Below, one piece after another: positions 5,772-12,025 of a stretch of 14,014 nt of DNA. Source of the stretch: an uncultured Clostridia bacterium (GTDB lineage: Bacteria; Bacillota_A; Clostridia; Oscillospirales; Oscillospiraceae); contig CAMKAP010000027.1 of assembly GCA_946410505.1 (NCBI GenBank), positions 1 through 14,014 on the forward strand, written 5' to 3'. Below the pieces are notes generated by a model, which had not been told where the DNA came from, searched no databases, and saw only the letters and a program-made list of their open reading frames with translations. A program made the position numbers and the translations under genes. Numbering within the stretch: position 1 is the first letter of the stretch; every line of letters starts with the position of its first letter.

Positions 5772-6305
5772 ATGCCGAACGCAAAGGTTCTTAGCGAAAA
5801 GCAGGCGATCGTCGAAGCCCTCGCCGAGCGCATCAAGAACGCTGGTTCCGGCGTCCTCGTCGACTACAAGGGTATCACCGTGGCCGAGGATACCGCTCTG
5901 CGTACCGAGCTGCGCAAGGACGGAGTGGAATACACCGTCGTCAAGAACACCCTGACCAGAAAGGCTCTGGACAAGCTGGGGATGAGTGATCTCGATCACG
6001 TCCTCAACGGCACCACCTCTCTGGCTACCGCCGAGAATGATCCCATTGCTCCTTTCCGCATCATCAACGACTACAGCAAGAAGCTGGGCGACCGCTTCAA
6101 CATCAAGGCTGCCTTCATGGAGGGCAAGGTCCTGAATGAGTCCGAGATCGCTGAGATGGCAGAGCTGCCCGGCAAGGACGCTCTGTACGCCAAGGTTCTG
6201 GGTACCATGATCGCTCCCATCACCGGTCTGGCCGTCTGCCTGGGTCAGATCCTCGAGCAGAAGGGCGGCTCCCTGGAGTCCGCCGAGGCAGAAGCTGCCG
6301 AATAA
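5772..6305 (+). CDS. rplJ: 50S ribosomal protein L10
   Basis: A 177-residue ribosomal stalk-base protein that anchors L7/L12 dimers to 23S rRNA and, with them, autoregulates its operon through the leader. It starts MPNAKVLSEKQAIVEALAER. The family core VLVDYKGITVAEDTALRTEL is at about residues 24-43, YTVVKNTLTRKAL follows at 54-66, and the acidic, alanine-rich tail ends AEAEAAE. The start has GGAGGTG (5755-5761) upstream. It is followed 36 nt later by rplL. Neither rplK-rplA upstream nor rpoB downstream is present, which departs from the usual Firmicutes cluster. Confidence 0.97.
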   Translation: MPNAKVLSEKQAIVEALAERIKNAGSGVLVDYKGITVAEDTALRTELRKDGVEYTVVKNTLTRKALDKLGMSDLDHVLNGTTSLATAENDPIAPFRIINDYSKKLGDRFNIKAAFMEGKVLNESEIAEMAELPGKDALYAKVLGTMIAPITGLAVCLGQILEQKGGSLESAEAEAAE

Positions 6306-6341
6306 TCCGGCACTCACAATTTTTTAATGGAGGAATTTATC

Positions 6342-6713
6342 ATGTCTGAGAAAATCGCTGCCATGATCGAAGAGATCAAGGGCCTGTCCGTTCTCGAGCT
6401 GGCTGAGCTCGTTCATGCCCTGGAGGACACCTTTGGTGTCTCCGCCGCCGCTGTCGCCGCTGGCCCCGCCGCCGGCGCCGCTGCCGCTCCTGTCGAAGAG
6501 AAGACCGAGTTTGACGTTGTCATGACCAGCTTTGGCGCTGAGAAGATCAAGGTCATCAAGGAAGTCCGCGGTATCACCGGTCTGGGCCTGGCCGACGCCA
6601 AGGCTCTGGTCGAAGGCATCCCCGCCAAGATCAAGGAAGCCGTCTCCAAGGAAGACGCCGAGGCCCTCAAGGCCCAGCTCGAAGCTGTCGGCGCCACCGT
6701 CGAGCTCAAGTAA
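6342..6713 (+). CDS. rplL: 50S ribosomal protein L7/L12
   Basis: A 123-residue acidic stalk protein that recruits translation factors. The N-terminal dimerisation domain ([20 protein letters not shown]) leads to the Ala/Pro/Gly hinge ([16 protein letters not shown], about 38-53). The C-terminal domain follows, with [40 protein letters not shown] and GATVELK at the end. The true start is 6342. The in-frame ATG at 6327 is part of the ribosome site (ATGGAGGAA), and the family begins MSEKI. It is co-transcribed with rplJ and ends in a strong terminator. Confidence 0.97.
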   Translation: MSEKIAAMIEEIKGLSVLELAELVHALEDTFGVSAAAVAAGPAAGAAAAPVEEKTEFDVVMTSFGAEKIKVIKEVRGITGLGLADAKALVEGIPAKIKEAVSKEDAEALKAQLEAVGATVELK

Positions 6714-6732
6714 TTCGAGTTCAAGAGAAGCG

Positions 6733-6767
6733 AAAACCACTCTCCGTTTGGAGAGTGGTTTTTTCTT
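6733..6767. terminator. Intrinsic terminator shared by rplL and the convergent deaminase gene
   Basis: A perfect 13-bp inverted repeat (6733-6745 with 6750-6762, loop GTTT) ends in TTTTTTCTTT on the plus strand. The minus strand also ends its stem with TTTT, 10 nt past the deaminase stop codon, so it can serve both operons. Confidence 0.92.
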
Positions 6768-6773
6768 TGCTGT

Positions 6774-7265
6774 TCAGTTTTCCCCGATCCAGATGATGCT
6801 GTCGTCGTTCTCGATCCAGTCGCTGACCGGGATGGTGCGGTAGTTGCGCTCGTCCACACGGATGACGATCTTCTCAATACCGGCGTTGATGATCTGCCGC
6901 TTGCACATGGAGCAGCTCATGGCGTCGGGCAGGAGGGCGTTGGTTTTGGCGTCCCGCCCCACCAGATAGATGGTGGCTCCGATCATGTCCCGCCGGGGGG
7001 CGGAGATGATGGCATTGGCCTCGGCATGGACGCTGCGGCAGAGCTCGTAGCGCTCGCCGGAAGGGATGTGCAGATTCTCCCGGTTGCAGAAGCCCAGGTC
7101 CGTGCAGTTGCGGCGGCCGCGGGGCGCGCCGTTGTAGCCGGTGGAAATGATCTCGTCGTTGCGCACGATGATGGCGCCGTATTTGCGGCGCAGGCAGGTG
7201 GAGCGCTCCAGAACGGAGTCGGCAATGTCCAGATAATAGTTCTGTTTGCTGGTACGGCTGTCCAT
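6774..7265 (-). CDS. Deoxycytidylate (dCMP) deaminase family protein
   Basis: A 163-residue zinc deaminase of the dCMP deaminase/ComEB family. The family converts dCMP to dUMP for thymidylate synthesis. The catalytic site is H80-A-E82 (VHAEANAI) with zinc cysteines C118 and C121 (SCSMCKRQIINAG). GYNGAPRG at 43-50 is the substrate-side motif. Extra Cys/His residues (C54, C60, H66, C76) suggest the second structural zinc seen in dCMP deaminases. The ATG at 7265 has AGAGGA upstream and a good promoter at 7298-7326. It is monocistronic, divergent from queH and convergent with rplL. The ComEB name is possible, but no comEA or comEC is near, so a competence role is not supported. Confidence 0.9.
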   Translation of the reverse strand: MDSRTSKQNYYLDIADSVLERSTCLRRKYGAIIVRNDEIISTGYNGAPRGRRNCTDLGFCNRENLHIPSGERYELCRSVHAEANAIISAPRRDMIGATIYLVGRDAKTNALLPDAMSCSMCKRQIINAGIEKIVIRVDERNYRTIPVSDWIENDDSIIWIGEN

Positions 7266-7297
7266 GGCAGAATTCCTCTTCTCTCTCGGTTTTCTTC

Positions 7298-7326
7298 ATC
7301 TTATCGCAGCTTTTCCCTGCCGTCAA
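7298..7326 (-). promoter_or_regulatory. Sigma-A promoter of the dCMP deaminase gene
   Basis: On the minus strand TTGACG (7321-7326), 17-nt spacer, TAAGAT (7298-7303), about 33 nt before the ATG. Confidence 0.72.
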
Positions 7327-7386
7327 GCGAAAGCCGAAGGATCTCGCATCATCCTTCCAAATTCTGTAGCTTTTTCATCCCATGTA

Positions 7387-7395
7387 TGATATAAT
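7387..7395 (+). promoter_or_regulatory. Extended -10 promoter of queH
   Basis: TGATATAAT is a perfect extended -10 (TGn + TATAAT) 45 bp upstream of the queH ATG. The -35 region is poor (TAGCTT at 17 nt), as is common for extended -10 promoters. It is the only good promoter before queH-queT-galU. Confidence 0.65.
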
Positions 7396-7440
7396 GAGGG
7401 AAAATCTGGTGGAACTTCACGGATTCTTGGCAGGAAACGT

Positions 7441-8070
7441 ATGAATCAACGAAATTATCAAAGAGAACTGGACCGCATCATTCAGAAGCAGGGGAGCAAA
7501 AAGCCCCGTGTGCTGCTGCACAGCTGCTGCGGTCCCTGCTCCAGCGCCGTGCTGGAATACCTGATCCGATATTTTGATGTGACCCTTCTCTGGTATAACC
7601 CCAACCTCTACCCCCAGGCCGAGTTTGAGCGCCGTTTCCGGACCCAGGTGGAGCTCATTGAGAAAATGGGCCTGACCGAACAGGTGAGCATCCTCGCAGA
7701 GCCCTGGAAACACGAGGACTACGACCGGCGTGTCAAGGGGCTGGAGGACGAGCCGGAGGGCGGTCGGCGCTGCACCGAGTGCTTCCGCCTGCGGCTTTTG
7801 GAGTGCGCCAGGCTCGCAAAGCACTACGGCTTCGACTATTTCTGCACCACGCTGACTCTCTCCCGGCACAAAGACGCCCAGCGCATCAACGCCCTGGGTG
7901 AGGAGATCGGCCGCGCCGCTGGCGTACAGTGGCTGCCCTCGGATTTCAAGAAGCAGGGACGGGAAATGCGCTCGACGGAGCTTGCCGAGCAGTACGGTCT
8001 CTACCGGCAGCTCTACTGCGGCTGCGAATACTCCCTGCACAAGCGCGAGACCCACGGGCAGGAGGAATAG
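7441..8070 (+). CDS. queH: Epoxyqueuosine reductase QueH
   Basis: A 209-residue cytosolic iron-sulfur enzyme (formerly DUF208) that reduces epoxyqueuosine to queuosine in tRNA, the last biosynthetic step, as a non-homologous replacement of QueG. The conserved cysteines are visible: HSCCGPCSS (C29, C30, C33), RCTECFRLRL (C111, C114) and YCGCEYS (C193, C195). Also present are WYNPNLYP (51-58), CTTLTLSRHKD (135-145) and WLPSDFKK (164-171). The start at 7441 follows AGGAA. It is first in a likely queH-queT-galU transcription unit; the preQ1 riboswitch follows 7 nt after its stop, so queH itself is not under that switch. Confidence 0.95.
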   Translation: MNQRNYQRELDRIIQKQGSKKPRVLLHSCCGPCSSAVLEYLIRYFDVTLLWYNPNLYPQAEFERRFRTQVELIEKMGLTEQVSILAEPWKHEDYDRRVKGLEDEPEGGRRCTECFRLRLLECARLAKHYGFDYFCTTLTLSRHKDAQRINALGEEIGRAAGVQWLPSDFKKQGREMRSTELAEQYGLYRQLYCGCEYSLHKRETHGQEE

Positions 8071-8077
8071 CATATCC

Positions 8078-8110
8078 ACTGGTTTCCACACCCAGCATAA
8101 AAAATGGAGG
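8078..8110 (+). promoter_or_regulatory. PreQ1-I riboswitch controlling queT translation
   Basis: A compact H-type pseudoknot aptamer. P1 is CTGG (8079-8082) with CCAG (8092-8095). The P1 loop carries TTTCCACACC. The A-rich strand CATAAAAAA (8096-8104) follows. P2 forms when TCCA (8085-8088) pairs with TGGA (8105-8108). The arrangement ACACCC ... ATAAAAAA ... GGAGG matches the Bacillus queC preQ1-I class. GGAGG (8106-8110) is the ribosome site of queT, so ligand-stabilised P2 would hide it, giving translational OFF control. Its position, directly before a queuosine-precursor transporter, supports the call. Confidence 0.87.
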
Positions 8111-8119
8111 TTCCCGATC

Positions 8120-8650
8120 ATGAAGAAACCCGCTTCGACCCACCGCATCGCGCTGGCCGCCGTCGTGGGCGCCTCATACGCGGTGCTGACCATTCTTCTC
8201 GCCCCCATCAGCTACGGTGCCGTGCAGTGCCGCATCTCGGAGGCGCTGTGCATCCTGCCCTTTTTCCTGCCCTGCACGGTCTGGGGCCTCTTTGCCGGCT
8301 GCATCCTGGCAAACCTGATCACAGGCAACGTGTTCGACATTGTGTTTGGTTCGCTGGCCACATTTCTCGCCGCTCTCATCACGGCACACCTCGGCAAAAA
8401 ATCGCGCAGCATCGGCACGGAGCTGCTGGCCTGCTTTCAGCCGGTGATCTTCAACGCCGTCATCATCGGCGCAGTGATCACCAGGGGCTACGAGGGTCTG
8501 AGTCTTTTTGAGCACTGGGATGTATTCGCACTCAACATGCTCTGGGTCGGGCTGGGCGAGGCTCTGGTGCTATACGCCCTGGGCTTCCCGCTGATGCGCT
8601 GGCTCCCGGGAAAAAAGTTTTTCCGCCGCATGATGGAAAAGATCAACTGA
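8120..8650 (+). CDS. queT: QueT family queuosine-precursor transporter
   Basis: A 176-residue membrane protein, probably the substrate-binding S component of an ECF-type importer for preQ1 or a related deazapurine. About five to six spans are evident (for example IALAAVVGASYAVLTILLAP at 10-29 and VFDIVFGSLATFLAALITAH at 71-90). The family motif SYGAVQCRISEALCILPFF (31-49) is intact. The ATG at 8120 follows GGAGG, which lies inside the preQ1-I riboswitch. queH lies upstream and galU starts 25 nt after the stop. No ECF T or A components are seen here; they would have to be shared and encoded elsewhere. Confidence 0.92.
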   Translation: MKKPASTHRIALAAVVGASYAVLTILLAPISYGAVQCRISEALCILPFFLPCTVWGLFAGCILANLITGNVFDIVFGSLATFLAALITAHLGKKSRSIGTELLACFQPVIFNAVIIGAVITRGYEGLSLFEHWDVFALNMLWVGLGEALVLYALGFPLMRWLPGKKFFRRMMEKIN

Positions 8651-8675
8651 CTGGAAATATAAAAGGAGTGTTATC

Positions 8676-9551
8676 ATGAAAGTCCGCAAAGCCATCATCC
8701 CCGCCGCGGGCCTCGGAACTCGGCTGCTGCCCAACACCAAGAGCATCCCCAAGGAGATGCTGCCGCTGGTGGACAAGCCGGTCATCCAGTACATCGTGGA
8801 GGAGGCCGTCTCCGCCGGCGTCGAGCAGATCCTCATCATCACCAACCGCGGCAAGAACCCCATCGAGAACTATTTCGACTATGCGCCAGACCTGGAAGAG
8901 CGCCTGCTGGAAGACGGCAAATACAAGGAGGCCGACACCATCCGCAAAGTGGCCGACATGGCCGACGTGTTCTTCCTGCGTCAGAAAGAGACCAAGGGCC
9001 TGGGCCACGCCGTGTGGCGCGCCAAGAGCTTCGTGGGCGACGAGCCCTTCGGCGTCCTCCTGGGCGACGACATCATGCTGGGGCAGAAGCCCGTTCTCAA
9101 GCAGCTGGTGGAGGCGGCCGAGGCCAACGAGTGCAGCGCCGTGGCCATCCACAGGGTGCCGGATGAGCTGATCGTCAAGTACTCCTCCGTGAAGCTGGAG
9201 GAGCAGCGGGGCGATCGGGTCTACCGCATCAGCGACATGAACGAGAAGCCAACCCTGGCCGAGAAGCTCTCGGACTACGCGATCCTGGGCCGCTACGTGC
9301 TGACCCCCGCCATTTTCGACATTCTGGAGCACACCGCCCCCGGCCGCAACAACGAGATTCAACTCACAGACGGCATGAAGGAACTGGTGCGGCACGAGCG
9401 CATGGTGGGCGTGGACTTTGAAGGCCGCCGCTACGATACCGGCAACCTCAAGGGCTACCTGGAATCCATCATCGACTTTGCCCTGCAAAACGAGGAGGCC
9501 GGTCCCTGGCTGCGCCAGTTCATCATCGACAAGGCGGAACAGCTCAAATAA
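8676..9551 (+). CDS. galU: UTP--glucose-1-phosphate uridylyltransferase
   Basis: A 291-residue cytosolic nucleotidyltransferase that makes UDP-glucose from UTP and glucose 1-phosphate for cell-surface glycans. The N-terminal nucleotide site is AIIPAAGLGTRLLPNTKSIP (6-25) followed by KEMLPLVDKPVIQYIVEEA. GLGHAVWRAK (108-117) and GVLLGDD (126-132) mark the sugar-nucleotide core. MNEKP (188-192), GRYVLTP (205-211) and FEGRRYDTGNLKGYL (248-262) complete the family pattern. The length is typical (about 290-300). The start at 8676 has AAAGGAG upstream. A gap of only 25 nt from queT, with no promoter visible, suggests co-transcription. No other sugar genes are nearby. Confidence 0.96.
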   Translation: MKVRKAIIPAAGLGTRLLPNTKSIPKEMLPLVDKPVIQYIVEEAVSAGVEQILIITNRGKNPIENYFDYAPDLEERLLEDGKYKEADTIRKVADMADVFFLRQKETKGLGHAVWRAKSFVGDEPFGVLLGDDIMLGQKPVLKQLVEAAEANECSAVAIHRVPDELIVKYSSVKLEEQRGDRVYRISDMNEKPTLAEKLSDYAILGRYVLTPAIFDILEHTAPGRNNEIQLTDGMKELVRHERMVGVDFEGRRYDTGNLKGYLESIIDFALQNEEAGPWLRQFIIDKAEQLK

Positions 9552-9557
9552 GCAATT

Positions 9558-9676
9558 TGAAGCGGGAGCGGCCACGGCTACTCCCGCTTCAGACTGCAAG
9601 TGAACCTGGTTTAGCCCGGCTTGGACTTGCAAGGGGATTGTGAAGGGGGACAGGGAGACCCCCTTCACGTTCAATC
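9558..9676 (+). other. Three consecutive stem-loops in the galU-marR intergenic region
   Basis: H1 is 9558-9568 paired with 9581-9591 (11 bp perfect, 12-nt loop), starting 7 nt after the galU stop. H2 is TGCAAGT (9595-9601) with ACTTGCA (9625-9631). H3 is GTGAAGGGGG (9640-9649) with CCCCCTTCAC (9659-9668), extended by GATT/AATC (9636-9639 with 9673-9676). None has a downstream U run, so they are poor intrinsic terminators by rule, though H1 probably protects the galU mRNA end. A separate 11-bp match links AGCGGGAGCGG (9561-9571) to CCGCTCCCGCT (9716-9726). No ORF with a ribosome site was found. It could be a processed 3' UTR, an sRNA or a leader; the role is unknown. Confidence 0.5.
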
Positions 9677-9738
9677 TCAGCCGATCAATATACTGATTCA
9701 AGTTTTTATAATCGTCCGCTCCCGCTGCAGTTTGGGGC

Positions 9739-9766
9739 TTGACATTATTCCGGAAATGCTTATAAT
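9739..9766 (+). promoter_or_regulatory. Consensus sigma-A promoter of the marR-ABC exporter operon
   Basis: TTGACA (9739-9744), 16-nt spacer, TATAAT (9761-9766): both hexamers are perfect. A promoter this strong needs a repressor, and a tandem palindrome abuts the -10. A second TATAAT at 9707-9712 has no convincing -35. Confidence 0.92.
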
Positions 9767-9796
9767 ATGTCGTGCACGACATGTCGTGTGCGACAT
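9767..9796. promoter_or_regulatory. Tandem palindromic operator, probably for the adjacent MarR regulator
   Basis: Two copies of ATGTCG-N4-CGACAT lie at 9767-9782 (a fully perfect 16-bp palindrome) and 9781-9796, sharing two bases, with centres 14 bp apart. This gives four TGTCG/CGACA half-sites. The block starts immediately after the -10 hexamer and covers the expected transcription start. MarR dimers bind palindromes of about this size and often repress their own operon. Which protein binds here is inference from position. Confidence 0.8.
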
Positions 9797-9819
9797 TTTT
9801 CTTTGAGTGAGATGATGAT

Positions 9820-10290
9820 ATGATCCATGACATCCCCATGGGCGTCCGCTTCTCGCTGCTGCACCGGGCTTTCCGGCGGAAGATGGACGAAATGCTCAGC
9901 GAGAAGGAACTGACCGGCGTCCAGTTCGGCGTGCTGCAGGCCCTGGTCCGCTTGGAGATGGAGGGGCAGAGCGAGATCAGCCAGCGCGATCTGGAGCAGG
10001 CCGGGCGCATCGGCCACGCCACCATGGCGGACATTCTCCGCAGGCTGGAGAAGAAAGGCTTTGTGGCCTGCCAGCAGAGCAGCAGAGACCGCCGCTTCAA
10101 GCGCATCGCCTCCACCGAGAAGGCGCGGCTGCTGAAGGACGACGCCCACCGTGTGGAGGAGGAGACCCTCCGCTGGCTGTGCCGGGGCCTTGCGCCGGAG
10201 CAGCTGGAGCAGCTGACAGAGATCACGGACGTGATGCTCCGCAACGCCTGGGAAAGCTGTGAGAAAGGATGTGGGAAGGACCATGATTAA
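9820..10290 (+). CDS. MarR family transcriptional regulator
   Basis: A 156-residue winged helix-turn-helix regulator, probably the ligand-responsive repressor of the following exporter genes. Residues 32-80 hold the helices TGVQFGVLQALVRLEMEG, SEISQRDLEQAG and GHATMADILRRLEKKGF. The wing SSRDRRFKRIASTEKA (87-102) carries the conserved DRR motif. Flanking N- and C-terminal helices form the dimer interface. The C-terminus is cysteine-bearing (C121, C147, C151), so redox sensing cannot be excluded. The start at 9820 has only a weak GAGTGAG ribosome site, fitting low regulator levels. Its last 8 nt overlap the start of the first ABC gene (ATGATTAA), so the two are translationally coupled. Confidence 0.93.
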   Translation: MIHDIPMGVRFSLLHRAFRRKMDEMLSEKELTGVQFGVLQALVRLEMEGQSEISQRDLEQAGRIGHATMADILRRLEKKGFVACQQSSRDRRFKRIASTEKARLLKDDAHRVEEETLRWLCRGLAPEQLEQLTEITDVMLRNAWESCEKGCGKDHD

Positions 10291-12025
10291 GACCTTTATC
10301 AAATGCATTCGGGAGTACAAGGCGCCCACGATCTACACTCTGCTCTTTATGGTGGGCGAGGTGTTCATCGAAGTGCTGATCCCCTTCTTTACCGCCGACC
10401 TGGTGAACGACATCAAGGGCGGCGCCCCCATGAGCGAGGTGGTGCGTCTGGGCCTCATTCTGGTGGGCATGGCGCTCGTTTCCCTCGCCTGCGGCGCGGG
10501 CGGCGGCTATTTCGGCTCCAAGGCCTCCACCGGCTTTGCCCGCAACGTTCGGCGGGACGTGTTTGAACGCATTCAGCGCTTCTCCTTTGAAAATATCGAC
10601 AAGTTTTCCACCGCCTCACTGGTCACCCGCCTGACCACGGACATCTCCAACGTGCAGATGGCTTTCATGATGTCGATCCGCATGGCGGTACGCTCGCCGC
10701 TGATGTTCATTTTCTCCATCATCATGGCCTGGCGCATGGGCGGCAGCCTTGCCGCCACCTTCGTCGTGGTGGTCCCCATCCTGATCGTGGGGCTGCTGGT
10801 GATCGCAAAGTTCGCGATGCCCGCCTTCCGGGCCGTGTTCCGCAAGTATGACCGGATGAACGAGTCCATCGAAGAGAACGTGCGCGGCATGCGCGTGGTG
10901 AAGGGCTTTGCCCGCGAGGCTTTTGAGAAAGAGAAGTTTGCGGCGGCCTCCGACAATATCCGGAAGGATTTCACCAAGGCCGAGCGCATCGTGGCCCTCA
11001 ACTCCCCGCTGATGACCCTGTGCATGAACTTCAACATGGTCTTCGTGCTGCTGGTCGGCGCCAAGATCATTGTGGAGAGCCGCGGCCAGGTGATCGATGT
11101 GGGCCAGATCTCGGCCATGCTGACCTACGGCATGCAGATTCTGATGAGCCTGATGATGATCTCCATGATCTACGTGATGATGACCATGTCCATGGAGGCC
11201 ATGAAGCGCCTGACCGAGGTGCTCAACGAAAAGCCCTCTCTCTCCAACCCCGAGCAGCCCCTCACGGAGGTGGCGGACGGCTCCGTGGACTTTGAGGGTG
11301 TGTCCTTCAAGTACGCCAAGGACGCCAAGGAGAGCGCCCTGGCAAACATCGACCTTCACATCCGCTCCGGTATGACCGTGGGCATCCTGGGCGGCACCGG
11401 CTCCGGCAAAACCACCCTGGTGCAGCTCATCCCCCGCCTCTATGACGTGACGGAGGGCAGCGTGAAGGTGGGCGGACGGGACGTGCGCGACTACGATATC
11501 GAGACGCTGCGCAGCGCCGTGTCCATGGTATTGCAGAAAAACGTGCTCTTCTCCGGCACGATCAGGGAAAACCTGCGCTGGGGCAACCCGGAGGCTACAG
11601 ACGAGAAACTGGAGGAGGCCTGCCGCCTCGCCCAGGCGGACGACTTCATCCGCTCTTTCCCCGACGGCTATGACACCCACATCGAGCAGGGCGGCACCAA
11701 CGTCTCCGGCGGTCAGAAGCAGCGCCTGTGCATTGCCCGCGCTCTGCTGAAAAAGCCGAAGATCCTCATTCTGGACGACTCCACCTCCGCCGTGGATACC
11801 CGCACCGACGCGCTGATCCGCGCGGGCTTCAAGAGCTACATCCCCGAGACCACCAAGATCATCATCGCCCAGCGCGTGGCCTCCGTGGAGGACGCCGATC
11901 TGATCCTCGTGATGGACGGCGGCACCATCGTCGATCTCGGCACCCACGACGAGCTGATCCGGCGCAGCCCCATTTACCGCGAAGTCTACGAGCAGCAGAC
12001 CAAGGGAGGTGACAGCGATGAATAA
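10283..12025 (+). CDS. ABC exporter half-transporter, subunit 1 (degenerate nucleotide site)
   Basis: A 580-residue fused TMD-NBD exporter subunit of the multidrug/lipid type. Six spans lie at about 16-38, 54-75, 132-150, 157-177, 240-262 and 277-300. The NBD runs from about 334 to 575. Walker A is GGTGSGKT (370-377, K376). The signature is VSGGQ (474-478). The Walker B end is ILILDD: D498 is followed by D499 in place of the catalytic glutamate. The H-loop reads IAQR, with Q530 instead of histidine. These are the changes expected in the non-hydrolytic member of a heterodimer. Start 10283 (MIKTFIKCIREYK) follows GGAAGGA and overlaps marR by 8 nt; a longer start at 10259 lies deeper inside marR. 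It overlaps subunit 2 by 8 nt. The substrate is unknown. Confidence 0.94.
   Translation: MIKTFIKCIREYKAPTIYTLLFMVGEVFIEVLIPFFTADLVNDIKGGAPMSEVVRLGLILVGMALVSLACGAGGGYFGSKASTGFARNVRRDVFERIQRFSFENIDKFSTASLVTRLTTDISNVQMAFMMSIRMAVRSPLMFIFSIIMAWRMGGSLAATFVVVVPILIVGLLVIAKFAMPAFRAVFRKYDRMNESIEENVRGMRVVKGFAREAFEKEKFAAASDNIRKDFTKAERIVALNSPLMTLCMNFNMVFVLLVGAKIIVESRGQVIDVGQISAMLTYGMQILMSLMMISMIYVMMTMSMEAMKRLTEVLNEKPSLSNPEQPLTEVADGSVDFEGVSFKYAKDAKESALANIDLHIRSGMTVGILGGTGSGKTTLVQLIPRLYDVTEGSVKVGGRDVRDYDIETLRSAVSMVLQKNVLFSGTIRENLRWGNPEATDEKLEEACRLAQADDFIRSFPDGYDTHIEQGGTNVSGGQKQRLCIARALLKKPKILILDDSTSAVDTRTDALIRAGFKSYIPETTKIIIAQRVASVEDADLILVMDGGTIVDLGTHDELIRRSPIYREVYEQQTKGGDSDE

Noticed and set aside
6327..6341. 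Upstream ATG for rplL
   Set aside because: This ATG is part of the Shine-Dalgarno sequence ATGGAGGAA. L7/L12 proteins start at MSEKI, at 6342.
7396..7440. A second riboswitch before queH
   Set aside because: A small hairpin (GGTGGAACTTCACGG) is possible, but there is no A-rich strand or pseudoknot partner as in the preQ1-I element, and I could not fit the preQ1-II or -III patterns.
9558..9591. Hairpin H1 as a standard intrinsic terminator of galU
   Set aside because: The stem is strong, but the sequence after it (GACTGCAAGTG) has no U run, so it is reported as structure instead.
8643..10244. A 533-codon minus-strand frame across galU and marR
   Set aside because: It spans two well-supported genes and the operator region on the opposite strand. 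The translation is biased and matches no family I recognise.
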